Shown here: positions 1 through 7,055 of the stretch, piece by piece
Layout: each line of letters opens with the position of its first letter
How positions within the stretch are numbered: the first letter of the stretch is position 1
Source: DATGFK01 sp040007395
Lineage (GTDB): Bacteria > Chloroflexota > Anaerolineae > Aggregatilineales > UBA2796
Direction of reading: 5' to 3'
Assembly: GCA_040007395.1 (NCBI GenBank)
Contig: JBDTVG010000086.1
Coordinates: 1-22,435, forward strand
DNA: 22,435 nt
Program-made: the position numbers and the translations under genes
Notes under the pieces: generated by a model
What the model saw: only the letters and a program-made list of their open reading frames with translations
Database searches by the model: none
Told to the model about the DNA's origin: nothing

Positions 1-42
1 ACCCCTGATTTCGTTGCAGCACTTGTTGCCGCGCACGTGTAG

Positions 43-447
43 TTAACATGAGCCACTTTCTAGAGTTCGCCCATGGATTAAATCCATCAAAATAAAAGGA
101 TTGTTCGGCCCATCGGCATCCGGGAAGTTCGCACCATTCTCATTTTCTTCATAAGCAAAAATTGGAAGTAAGTTCTCATGGTGAAGGTCAGCCCCACGTT
201 CACCTTCTCTCCTAAATCGAGTATGAATATCCTCTAACGAAGAAGCCTCAATATATTTCAATTCAGGAGCCAAAAATTTGACTGCATATTGCCAGTCGTT
301 CTCTACACTGACCACCCTTCGCACAACACCTATTGCACCATCACCAATTTGTCCGGCTAGCTTGAACTTCTGGCCTTTAATGATTAAGTTCTGACCAGAC
401 TCTACGTGAAATAAATCCCTAGAAAAACGCCGACTACTATCGACCAT
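43..447 (-). CDS. Ser/Thr protein kinase N-lobe, truncated by stop or frameshift
   Basis: The 134-residue product is the N-terminal lobe of a eukaryotic-type (Hanks) protein kinase. A glycine-rich loop (IGDGAIGVV, about residues 35-43) is followed by the ATP-anchoring lysine in YAVKFL. Next come an alpha-C-like stretch (RFRREGE), HHENLLPIF, and a hinge-like FILMDLIHGRTLE near the end. The catalytic HRD loop and DFG motif, which should follow, are absent because the frame stops at 43-45. A good Shine-Dalgarno (AAGGA, 8 bases before ATG) supports the start. It lies downstream of rimM on the same strand. A different frame stays open from about base 58 to the window edge and would join it as TLE-KWLML if one A were restored, so a frameshift (mutation or assembly error) is plausible. 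Alternatively the gene is a decayed kinase. The family call is firm; whether it is functional is unknown. Confidence 0.75.
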   Translation of the reverse strand: MVDSSRRFSRDLFHVESGQNLIIKGQKFKLAGQIGDGAIGVVRRVVSVENDWQYAVKFLAPELKYIEASSLEDIHTRFRREGERGADLHHENLLPIFAYEENENGANFPDADGPNNPFILMDLIHGRTLESGSC

Positions 448-516
448 GGTGCTATTCCTTTTCTACGGATAGCCAAATTGGGTCCATGCAGCACGCTAAT
501 AAAGTTTGAACAGAGA

Positions 517-1113
517 TTAAGCCTCCGCTTGGTCAGGCAGCAATCCGGCGGGTAGCTGAACTTTCATCACGCCATGGTCTACATCAATATCCAGAATCAC
601 GCCGGAGATCGCCGGGATCAGTACTTCGCCGTAAGCCTCACTCTGGATCACATAGACATCGTTCGCGCCTGTCTCGATAATATCCACGATGCGGCCTATC
701 GTTTCGTCGTTGCTATTCTGGACTTGCAGCCCCATGATCTGAAACAGATACACTTCGTCATCTTCGAGTGGCACAGCATCTGCCAGCGAAACGAAGATGT
801 ACTGGCTCCGCAAGAGGTCAGCCGCATCCCGATCATCGACCCCTTCCAGATGCAGTAGCCATTGATCTTTCTTGGCACGATGCACCCAGTCGATGGCGTG
901 TTCGGTCAGTTTATGGGGTTTTTCGGAGTCTGCGCCCACATAGATAACTTCTAGTTCGTTCATGCGCTCCGGGAATTTCGTGACAACCTTAATACTAAGA
1001 TCGCCGCGAATACCATGCGGGCGCATGATCTGAGCGAGAATGAGAAATTGAGGCCCCGGCTTCGTGCTGCCGGGGTCGGGAAAGGCTGGTCGAGTGGTCA
1101 TAACGGGTAACAT
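517..1113 (-). CDS. rimM: Ribosome maturation factor RimM
   Basis: RimM binds ribosomal protein S19 and helps the 30S subunit head mature. The 198-residue product opens its conserved region with LILAQIMRPHGIRGDLSIKV, the typical RimM N-terminal beta-barrel start. The C-terminal PRC-barrel half carries DDEVYLFQIMGLQV, GRIVDIIETGANDVYVI and EVLIPAI, all family hallmarks. Length is slightly above the usual 170-180 because of an N-terminal extension; an in-frame ATG four codons in (MTTRPAF) is an alternative start. It follows khpA by 44 bases and is the fourth gene of the ffh-rpsP-khpA-rimM run. The usual next genes trmD and rplS are not seen here; a protein kinase fragment follows instead. Confidence 0.95.
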   Translation of the reverse strand: MLPVMTTRPAFPDPGSTKPGPQFLILAQIMRPHGIRGDLSIKVVTKFPERMNELEVIYVGADSEKPHKLTEHAIDWVHRAKKDQWLLHLEGVDDRDAADLLRSQYIFVSLADAVPLEDDEVYLFQIMGLQVQNSNDETIGRIVDIIETGANDVYVIQSEAYGEVLIPAISGVILDIDVDHGVMKVQLPAGLLPDQAEA

Positions 1114-1157
1114 TGCCTCTGACAGATGTGCTGTGTGCTGCTAATTCGTAACGTAGA

Positions 1158-1397
1158 CTAGACGATCTCCAAAGAAACGCGCTTGCCCTCTCTGGTAGCC
1201 ACGACACGCAGCAAAGCACGGATGGCGTTGGCGACGCGACCACTTTTGCCGATGACCCGCCCCATATCCCCCGGGGCGACGCGCAGTTCCAACACAATCG
1301 CCGAAGCGCCTGTGGCAGTTTCCGTCACTTCGACAGAGGCCGGGTCATCAACAAGAGATTTGGCGATAAATTCGACTAACTCTTTCATAACTTGCAT
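1158..1397 (-). CDS. khpA: KH-domain RNA-binding protein KhpA (YlqC family)
   Basis: This small single-KH protein (79 residues) belongs to the KhpA/YlqC family, which binds RNA, often as a partner of KhpB/Jag. The GxxG RNA-binding loop appears as GRVIGKSGRVANAIRALL (about residues 46-63). The N-terminal MKELVEFIAKSLVDDP is also typical. The start at 1397 has a purine-rich AGAAGG close upstream; an ATG three codons later (MKELVEF) is an alternative and matches the common family start. It sits between rpsP and rimM, its classical position, with 35 bases from the rpsP stop, so co-transcription is likely. Confidence 0.93.
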   Translation of the reverse strand: MQVMKELVEFIAKSLVDDPASVEVTETATGASAIVLELRVAPGDMGRVIGKSGRVANAIRALLRVVATREGKRVSLEIV

Positions 1398-1432
1398 CTC
1401 GCCTTCTCGAAATACTCTCGACTGAGCAGAGA

Positions 1433-1828
1433 TTATTCGGCTTCGGCAGTTTCAGTTTTGGCAACGGCCTTGTGAATTGGAGCAACCCGGCGTGTCTTGG
1501 GATTCTGCGGGCCACGCGCTATCTTTTCAGCAACGGCTTCAGCCACCAGAACGTCCATTGTCTCGCCTTTACGCATCCGCGCCAAACGGGCATTGGTGCC
1601 GAGTTTTTCCAAAATGCGCTCGACAGGTTCGCTGGGTTGTGCACCCACGCTCAACCAATACAGCGCCCGATCTTCTTTCAGATCCATAGTGATCGGCTCG
1701 GTGCGCGGGTTGTAGAAGCCAATGATTTCCAGATAGCGCCCATCACGGGGGCTTTCATGGTCAGCGACGACGATACGATAGCTGGGTTGTCTTTTGAGAC
1801 CGACACGACGTAAACGAATTCGAACCAT
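1433..1828 (-). CDS. rpsP: 30S ribosomal protein S16
   Basis: S16 is a 30S subunit protein needed for assembly of the platform region. The product begins MVRIRLRRVGLKRQPSYRIV and contains VADHESPRDGRYLEIIGFYNPRTEP and ALYWLSVGAQPSEPV, all diagnostic for S16. The frame is open further upstream (to 1921), but S16 proteins begin with the MVRIR motif, and AAAGGAG lies about 11 bases before the ATG at 1828, so I use that start (131 residues). The core of about 85 residues is followed by a charged, alanine-rich tail (AVAEKIARG to TETAEAE) as in many long S16 homologues. It lies between ffh and khpA. Confidence 0.96.
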   Translation of the reverse strand: MVRIRLRRVGLKRQPSYRIVVADHESPRDGRYLEIIGFYNPRTEPITMDLKEDRALYWLSVGAQPSEPVERILEKLGTNARLARMRKGETMDVLVAEAVAEKIARGPQNPKTRRVAPIHKAVAKTETAEAE

Positions 1829-1982
1829 AGGGTTCCAAACTCCTTTCGAGAGTCCAGGGATTTTAAACGATAGGTACCTGTTAATGAACGGGTCGCTGCC
1901 ACAACGATGGAGGGTGTACATCTCAAGGGTGATGTTTGACCCACCGCCGGACAGCGCCCGGAACAGACTTACAGAGAAATTG

Positions 1983-2041
1983 CCCTCTCCCTAAATCCCT
2001 CTCCCGCAGGGCGAGGGACTTCAAAACGCAGGGAGAAGGGG
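1983..2041. repeat. Palindromic intergenic repeat, copy 1
   Basis: A nested dyad lies between ffh and rpsP. An outer stem pairs TCTCCCT (1986-1992) with AGGGAGA (2030-2036). An inner stem pairs the AAATCCCTCTCCC side (1993-2005) with GGGCGAGGGACTT (2009-2021), with a few mismatches. The C-rich to G-rich layout and the AAGTCCCTC/GAGGGACTT core recur at 8336-8436, so the two look like diverged members of one intergenic repeat family. As RNA the hairpin could attenuate or process the ffh-rpsP transcript; that role is inferred. Confidence 0.7.
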
Positions 2042-2063
2042 TTATTAATAGGCAGAAGATAGC

Positions 2064-3422
2064 TCAACGGAACATCTTATTAACATCAAAGCCGCGTCCA
2101 CCTTTGAGCATCTTCATCATTTTCTGCATCTCGCGCAGTTGCTTGAGCAGTTGGTTGATCTCCTGAACGCCTTCTAGTTCACGTTCGGGCGTTTTCGGCG
2201 TATTGAAATAGCCGGCCCCTCGCGAAATACGCTTTTTGCGGCTGGCATTCAAGAGCTTGGGATTGCGGCGTTCTTCGCCCGTCATGGAACGGATTAGCGC
2301 TTCGATCTTGCGGAGCGACTTTTCCGCGTCTTCCTGATTGATCTGGTCTTTGTAGCGCCCCATACCGGGGATCATATCCAGCAGTTGACCGATTGGCCCC
2401 ATCTTCTTCATCTGCTGCATCTGCGCCAAAAAATCTTCGAGGTTGAACTCGGACTTCATCAACTTCTTTTGAAGGCGTTCGGCCTCCTTCATATCGAAGT
2501 TTTCTTGAGCCTTTTCGATGAGCGACATCATATCGCCCATGCCCAGAATACGCTGGGCCATACGATCTGGGTAGAAGATCTCGAAAGCGTCGGCCTTCTC
2601 ACCAAGGCCGATAAACTTGATCGGCACACCCGTCACAGCACGCATCGAGATCGCTGCCCCACCGCGTGCATCGCCGTCCATCTTGGTTAGGATCAACCCA
2701 GTCAGGCCAACGCGCTCGTTAAAGCCTTCGGCAATCTTGACCGCTTCTTGCCCGGTCATTGCGTCGGCAACCAACAAGATCTCGGCAGGATTGGTCCGCG
2801 CCTTGATCTCTTGAAGCTCAGTCATCAAGCGCTCGTCGATCTGCAAGCGGCCTGCGGTGTCGATAATGACCACGCCAGCCCCCGCATCACGGGCGATCTT
2901 GAAACCGCGCTCGGCAATATCGGGCGGGGCAGCCGAAGTGCCTTCTTCGTAGATCGGCACACTAAGCTGCTTCGCCAGCGTCTTGAGCTGATCGACTGCC
3001 GCAGGGCGATAAGTGTCCGCTGCGATCAGGTAAACTCCGCGACCATCTTTGCGGAGACGCAGCGCTAGTTTGGCGGCGGTGGTGGTCTTACCAGAACCTT
3101 GCAAGCCCACTAGCATGATCACACGCGGCGAAGGGCCATTCAGGTTGAGTTTGCCCGCTTCGCCAAGCGTTTCGACCAGTTCCTCAAAGACGATCTTGAT
3201 GACCATCTGACCGGGTTGCAGCGACTTGAGAACATCCGCGCCCACCGCCCGATCTTTGACCCGCTTGATGAAATCCTTGACGACAGGCAGATTAACGTCG
3301 GCTTCGAGCAGCGCTAGCCGTACTTCGCGCAACGCAACGTCAACGTCGGCTTCGGTGAGTTTGCCGCGTTGGCCTAGCGTATCGAAGATGTCTTGCAGTT
3401 TGTTGGATAAACTCTCGAACAT
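2064..3422 (-). CDS. ffh: Signal recognition particle protein Ffh
   Basis: Ffh is the GTPase and signal-sequence-binding subunit of the signal recognition particle, targeting nascent membrane and secreted proteins with 4.5S RNA and FtsY. The product (452 residues from 3422) has an N domain (MFESLSNKLQDIF). The G domain shows a P-loop (GLQGSGKTTTAAKLA), DTAGR and TKMDGDARGG. A methionine-rich M domain (FLAQMQQMKKMG, MIPGMG) is followed by a basic GGRGFDVNKMFR-type tail. The frame opens upstream to 3476, but that extension would cover the promoter. MFESLSNKL is the family start and has GGGAGAG 4 bases before it. It is the first gene of the ffh-rpsP-khpA-rimM run. Confidence 0.97.
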   Translation of the reverse strand: MFESLSNKLQDIFDTLGQRGKLTEADVDVALREVRLALLEADVNLPVVKDFIKRVKDRAVGADVLKSLQPGQMVIKIVFEELVETLGEAGKLNLNGPSPRVIMLVGLQGSGKTTTAAKLALRLRKDGRGVYLIAADTYRPAAVDQLKTLAKQLSVPIYEEGTSAAPPDIAERGFKIARDAGAGVVIIDTAGRLQIDERLMTELQEIKARTNPAEILLVADAMTGQEAVKIAEGFNERVGLTGLILTKMDGDARGGAAISMRAVTGVPIKFIGLGEKADAFEIFYPDRMAQRILGMGDMMSLIEKAQENFDMKEAERLQKKLMKSEFNLEDFLAQMQQMKKMGPIGQLLDMIPGMGRYKDQINQEDAEKSLRKIEALIRSMTGEERRNPKLLNASRKKRISRGAGYFNTPKTPERELEGVQEINQLLKQLREMQKMMKMLKGGRGFDVNKMFR

Positions 3423-3447
3423 AAATCTCTCCCTGACAAGGTACAGC

Positions 3448-3476
3448 ATTGTAGTAAATTTATGGCGTGCCGTCAA
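3448..3476 (-). promoter_or_regulatory. Sigma-70-type promoter of the ffh operon
   Basis: On the minus strand, TTGACG (3471-3476) and TACAAT (3448-3453) are separated by exactly 17 bases, a near-consensus -35/-10 pair. Transcription would begin near 3441, leaving a leader of about 20 bases containing the GGGAGAG ribosome binding site of ffh. This placement also argues for the ffh start at 3422 rather than at 3476. Confidence 0.75.
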
Positions 3477-3559
3477 GCGTGGCGTTCAGGATTTATAGGA
3501 CAATCGCCTCAAAAATAACCGCATGGCGATGAGGGCGATGCCAACGAACAACGCGGGCG

Positions 3560-3826
3560 TTGTTCCTATTTGTCCCTCTCTGGGAGGTATGCGGGATACC
3601 CGATAATTTTGTCGGGACTTTTCACGATGACGGCAAAATAGACATGCTAGCTTGTCTGTGGGCTTACCGTGACATTGGCTTTGAAGGGATCTACCATCCC
3701 GATCACGTTCCGACGATGGAAGGCGATTCTAATGTACGCGCTGGCTATTCTTCAACGGGACGGCTATTTTCCATTGGCTATTTGAGGGAGTTGCAGCAAG
3801 CGGTGTTCGCTGAACCTACGCCTTGA
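3560..3826 (+). pseudogene. C-terminal remnant of mannonate dehydratase (UxuA-like)
   Basis: The 88-codon frame carries the C-terminal signature of mannonate dehydratase, a TIM-barrel enzyme of hexuronate breakdown. PDNFVGTFHDDGKIDML is followed by AYRDIGFEGIYHPDHVPTMEGD and GRLFSIGYLRELQQAV. From family knowledge the matching region is roughly the last 85 residues of a protein of about 350-390. The preceding residues (LFLFVPLWEVCG) still resemble the FFVHFRDVRG segment, but an in-frame stop lies at 3530-3532 and no N-terminal three quarters are visible upstream, where the ffh promoter begins. No ribosome binding site precedes it and the first codon would be TTG. Several normally invariant positions are changed, consistent with decay. 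The stop overlaps the end of the converging membrane-protein gene by 11 bases. Confidence 0.75.
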
Positions 3827-4751
3827 GGCGTTGTAGCCTTGCACGACCTATCGACCAGAACAGGCCATGCACACCAAGATTTATCAGCAGCATTGCTACA
3901 CAGATCAACGCGAGTATCGGTTGTTTAGCGAAAATGCCAGCGATGATCCCAACCGTCACGGCGAAAATGTGAATAACCAGCGGCACAATGCTTATAATCG
4001 GTGCAAGCACTTTGTCATGTAAGGTACGCGGTGCGGTCAAGAGCGCATTCAAAACAATGGTTAAACTGCCAACGATCAGGAACAGCGAAGCCACTGCGTT
4101 ACCGCTGCCCGCACCGCCGTTACTCGCCATGAGGCGGTACAGTTCGCTGCCCGTGATGACCATAATTAGCGACAACACTATAGCGAAAGGCGCATACAGC
4201 CATCGCAAAATACGATAGTGCTGCCACGAACGTAGCGCACGAATAAATCCTGAATACGCCCATGTCACCACAAACCACGCCCAGAAGTTGGCATAGGGTA
4301 CACCGAACCACTGCTGGTCAAGCGCCACGCCGTTCCACTCCCACAAGCCTATCCGGATGGCAATCACATCCAGCCCCAGATCAACGTTGAGCGCCAACAG
4401 CGCGTCAAGGATCGGGCGAACCGAGTCCGGCAGTGGGAGCCGATCCGAGAATCTCATACTGGCATAGATCACGACTGCCCAACCCAACGCAACCGCCAAC
4501 GGCGCACCATCCATCGCAATCAGGAACTGACCGTAGTGATAGGCTTGCAACTGCTTGAGCGTTAGCCATTCCAGCGCAAACCCGTAGGCTCCTGTCCACA
4601 ATAGTTCGACGAGTACGAAACGCCCTTCGCAACTGGCGTGCCACACACAAATCGCAAAGAGCACATAGATCATGATCTCGAAGATCACTGAATAGGGGTT
4701 AATTGGAAAGATCCTCAATATCCTTTCAAGTGGAGCAACCAACGTCCACAA
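3816..4751 (-). CDS. CruF/DUF422-like polytopic membrane protein (putative carotenoid biosynthesis)
   Basis: The product (up to 311 residues) has about eight hydrophobic segments. It carries the motif set of the carotenoid biosynthesis DUF422/CruF family: an acidic DLGLDVIAIRIGLWEWNG, then WFGVPYANFWAWFVV. Family members such as CruF hydrate the end of C40/C50 carotenoids in the membrane. No other carotenoid gene is visible here, so the substrate is unknown and the call rests on the motif alone. The frame starts with TTG at 4751 and has no clear ribosome binding site; a downstream TTG (residue 12) preceded by GAAAGG is an alternative start. It is divergent from the Asp23-like gene and converges with the mannonate dehydratase remnant. 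Confidence 0.65.
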   Translation of the reverse strand: MWTLVAPLERILRIFPINPYSVIFEIMIYVLFAICVWHASCEGRFVLVELLWTGAYGFALEWLTLKQLQAYHYGQFLIAMDGAPLAVALGWAVVIYASMRFSDRLPLPDSVRPILDALLALNVDLGLDVIAIRIGLWEWNGVALDQQWFGVPYANFWAWFVVTWAYSGFIRALRSWQHYRILRWLYAPFAIVLSLIMVITGSELYRLMASNGGAGSGNAVASLFLIVGSLTIVLNALLTAPRTLHDKVLAPIISIVPLVIHIFAVTVGIIAGIFAKQPILALICVAMLLINLGVHGLFWSIGRARLQRLKA

Positions 4752-4767
4752 AATTCGGCGGGTCGTG

Positions 4768-4773
4768 TATACT
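4768..4773 (+). promoter_or_regulatory. Possible -10 element upstream of the Asp23-like gene
   Basis: TATACT at 4768-4773 lies in the 92-base divergent intergenic region and resembles a -10 box for the plus-strand asp23-fakA pair. No convincing -35 element stands 17 bases upstream, so support is weak. Confidence 0.3.
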
Positions 4774-4782
4774 AGTGGGCAA

Positions 4783-4815
4783 ATCGAAACGTTACCACTT
4801 CAACCGTGTTTCGAT
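4783..4815. promoter_or_regulatory. Inverted repeat in the leader of the Asp23-like gene
   Basis: Perfect 8-base arms ATCGAAAC (4783-4790) and GTTTCGAT (4808-4815) are separated by 17 bases. They lie between a TATACT box and the Asp23-like start at 4844. GTT and AAC just inside the left arm could extend a secondary pairing. It may be an operator for a dimeric regulator or an RNA hairpin in the leader; the sequence does not decide which. Confidence 0.45.
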
Positions 4816-4843
4816 CTGAGCACCCAATCGAGTAAGGGCAGGT

Positions 4844-5209
4844 ATGATCAACCTGACAATGCAGACAACGCTTGGACAAATCGAGGTGTCGCCATTAGCC
4901 ATTGCGCGCTTAGCGAGCCATGCTGTGTTACAAAGCTACGGCATCGTCGGTATGGCTGCGCCCAATCTGGCTTCCGGCATCGCGTGGACACTTACCCGCG
5001 ATCCGAATCGTGGCATCGAAGTACATCTCAACGATGAGCAGATTATGATTGATCTGTATGTCATTATCGAATATGGCACGCGCATTACGACCGTCGCGAC
5101 CAGTGTGATCAATGCCGTGCGATTTAGCGTCGAAAAAGCCACCCGTATGAAAGTAGGACAGATCAACGTACATGTTCAGGGTATCCGTGTCAGTGAAACA
5201 GTCGAGTAA
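4844..5209 (+). CDS. Asp23/Gls24 family protein
   Basis: The 121-residue product matches the Asp23/Gls24 (YloU-like) family. The start (TTLGQIEVSPLAIARLASHAVLQSYGIVGMA) is the characteristic opening. The second half (VHLNDEQIMIDLYVIIEYGTRI, then VINAVRFSVEKATRMKVGQINVHVQGIRV) is the conserved alpha/beta core. Members are soluble or membrane-associated proteins linked to envelope stress, and the YloU type is genetically paired with the DAK2/FakA gene. Here the FakA-like gene starts 11 bases downstream, so one transcript is very likely. The ATG at 4844 follows a GGGCAGG stretch; an ATG five codons later (MQTTLGQ) is equally plausible. Confidence 0.9.
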   Translation: MINLTMQTTLGQIEVSPLAIARLASHAVLQSYGIVGMAAPNLASGIAWTLTRDPNRGIEVHLNDEQIMIDLYVIIEYGTRITTVATSVINAVRFSVEKATRMKVGQINVHVQGIRVSETVE

Positions 5210-5220
5210 AAATTAATTTG

Positions 5221-6903
5221 ATGAGCGAACAAACATTCCCCCTCGAAACCCGTTTTGTGACCTGCGATGGTCCCGGTCTAAAGCAATTGGCAGCAGCAGG
5301 TCTGGCTTGGTTAGAGCAGCATCACGAAGCCGTTAATCAGCTAAACGTTTTTCCTGTCCCAGATGGCGACACTGGCACGAATATGATGCTCACGATGCGG
5401 GCGGCCTATCACGAGATTGCTGTCAATAATGCGCCGGATGTCAGCACTATTGCGGATCGGTTTGCCTATGGGGCGATCATGGGATCGCGGGGGAACTCAG
5501 GCACAATCCTGTCGCAACTGCTGCGCGGCTTTGCCCAATCCGTCAGTGGCAAGAACGATTTCGATGCGGCGACTCTGGCAATCGGCCTACGTCAGGCGGT
5601 CAAGATGGCCTATAAAGCCGTGCAAACGCCCGTCGAAGGGACTATCCTAACGGTGGCTCGTGAAGTCGCTGAGGAAGTTGAAAGCGTTGTAGTTGAGACG
5701 ACTGATTTAAAGGCGATTTTGGAACGGGCGGTTACAAGGGCAAGAGCGTCTGTCGCTTACACGCCAGAACTGCTGCCGATCCTGAAAAAAGCCGGCGTTG
5801 TGGACTCTGGCGGTCAAGGGTTGACTTATATTTTAGAGGGAATGCTGCGTTACCTAAATGGCGAACTGATGACCGTTGACAGCGTGGTTACGACCAATGA
5901 TAGCGCACTGGCGAATGTGCTGCGCTCCGAGGATGAACGCGGGTACGGCTACGATGTGCAATATCTTCTGCGCGGCAAGAATCTGGACATCGAATCCGTT
6001 AGGGCGGTGATTGGCGCAATGGGCGATTCGATGGTCGTGGTTGGCGACGAGTCGCTAATCAAAGTGCATATCCACGTTCACGATCCGGGCATCCCGATTA
6101 GCTACGGAATACATCTAGGCATTATTAGCGACGTGGTCGTCGAGAATATGCAGGAGCAATCTGAAGACTACATCGCCATGCGAACCAGTGACTCAACTGA
6201 TCTAGTTGAGGAGCCAGCCCTAACACTCAATGCGGGCGAAATTGGTGTGGTCGCCGTCGCTCCCGGCGATGGCTTGCGGCGGGTATTCCGCGATCTAGGA
6301 GTAACCAGTCTCGTCTCTGGCGGGCAGACGATGAATCCTAGCACCGAGGAACTGCTGTTAGCCGCGCAGAGTTTGCCCACCGATAAGGTGATCATTCTGC
6401 CGAACAACAAGAATGTGATCCTTGCCGCCGAGCAGGCCGCGCAATTGGCGAACGAACGCGGGGATCGAACCGTTATTGTTATCCCCACCAAGACCGTGCC
6501 GCAGGGCATTACCGCGATGTTGTCATTTACGCAGGACGGCAAGTTTGAGAGCGTAGTCGCGGCGATGCAAAGCGCCCGCAACAATGTTGTCACCGGCGAA
6601 GTGACCATAGCCACCCGTAGCGTTGAGATGGACGGCGTAACTGTCGAAAGTGGGCAGGTCATTGGACTGATTGATGGCAAGCTCACCGCTTCTGGCGAAA
6701 ACGTTGAAAGTGTCGTCCACCAATTGCTTGACCAATTGGCAGAAAACGAGCCAGAGGTGATCACGATGTATTATGGGGATCATGTCGCGGAAGCAGAGGC
6801 AAACACGCTGGCGGAGTCACTGCGCGGCGATTATCCCGATCAGGAATTCGACGTTATCTATGGCGGTCAGCCACATTATCAATATATCTTGAGCGCCGAA
6901 TAG
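5221..6903 (+). CDS. fakA: DAK2 domain (FakA/YloV-like) fatty acid kinase ATPase subunit
   Basis: The protein (560 residues) starts with a DhaL-type ATP-binding domain. The aspartate-rich metal-binding loop NVFPVPDGDTGTNM (D48, D50) is followed by GSRGNSGTILSQLLRGF and VVDSGGQGLTYILEGML. A middle domain (GYDVQYLLRG through LIKVHIHVHDPG) and a C-terminal DegV-like alpha/beta domain (EIGVVAVAPGDGL, LVSGGQTMNPSTEELL, ILPNNKNVILAAEQAA) complete the FakA/YloV architecture. FakA phosphorylates fatty acids bound to a FakB partner; no FakB is seen in this window. A TTG at 5218 directly precedes the ATG at 5221, which I prefer. It follows the Asp23-like gene with an 11-base gap and ends before a strong hairpin. 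Confidence 0.9.
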   Translation: MSEQTFPLETRFVTCDGPGLKQLAAAGLAWLEQHHEAVNQLNVFPVPDGDTGTNMMLTMRAAYHEIAVNNAPDVSTIADRFAYGAIMGSRGNSGTILSQLLRGFAQSVSGKNDFDAATLAIGLRQAVKMAYKAVQTPVEGTILTVAREVAEEVESVVVETTDLKAILERAVTRARASVAYTPELLPILKKAGVVDSGGQGLTYILEGMLRYLNGELMTVDSVVTTNDSALANVLRSEDERGYGYDVQYLLRGKNLDIESVRAVIGAMGDSMVVVGDESLIKVHIHVHDPGIPISYGIHLGIISDVVVENMQEQSEDYIAMRTSDSTDLVEEPALTLNAGEIGVVAVAPGDGLRRVFRDLGVTSLVSGGQTMNPSTEELLLAAQSLPTDKVIILPNNKNVILAAEQAAQLANERGDRTVIVIPTKTVPQGITAMLSFTQDGKFESVVAAMQSARNNVVTGEVTIATRSVEMDGVTVESGQVIGLIDGKLTASGENVESVVHQLLDQLAENEPEVITMYYGDHVAEAEANTLAESLRGDYPDQEFDVIYGGQPHYQYILSAE

Positions 6904-6949
6904 TCTGTCTATAAGCGGTAGCGAATGATGAACTGATCAATAGAAAAGC

Positions 6950-6986
6950 AACGGGTCAACATTTAATTATTAAATATTGACCCGTT
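6950..6986. terminator. Long hairpin between converging genes (bidirectional terminator)
   Basis: Two 18-base arms surround a single central T. AACGGGTCAA then ATTTAAT on the left (6950-6967) pair with ATTAAAT then TTGACCCGTT on the right (6969-6986), with one C-A mismatch. The element lies 46 bases after the FakA-like stop and about 70 before the FHA gene stop. Minus-strand reading leaves GCTTTTC after the stem; plus-strand reading leaves a short TACTT. A bidirectional terminator is the simplest reading. Confidence 0.75.
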
Positions 6987-7055
6987 TACTTAGGGCGCGA
7001 CAAAATATATACCCCACGAACAGACAGGCAGAGGCAGAATCAGCGGGCAAATCCC

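Noticed and set aside
1829..1921. 31-codon N-terminal extension of S16
   Set aside because: S16 starts at MVRIR and has its ribosome site immediately before; the extension has no similarity to the family.
3423..3476. 18-codon N-terminal extension of Ffh
   Set aside because: It covers the -35/-10 promoter and has no family similarity.
6168..6764. Long minus-strand frame of 198 codons inside the FakA-like gene
   Set aside because: It is antisense to a clearly conserved protein and its translation shows no family motif.
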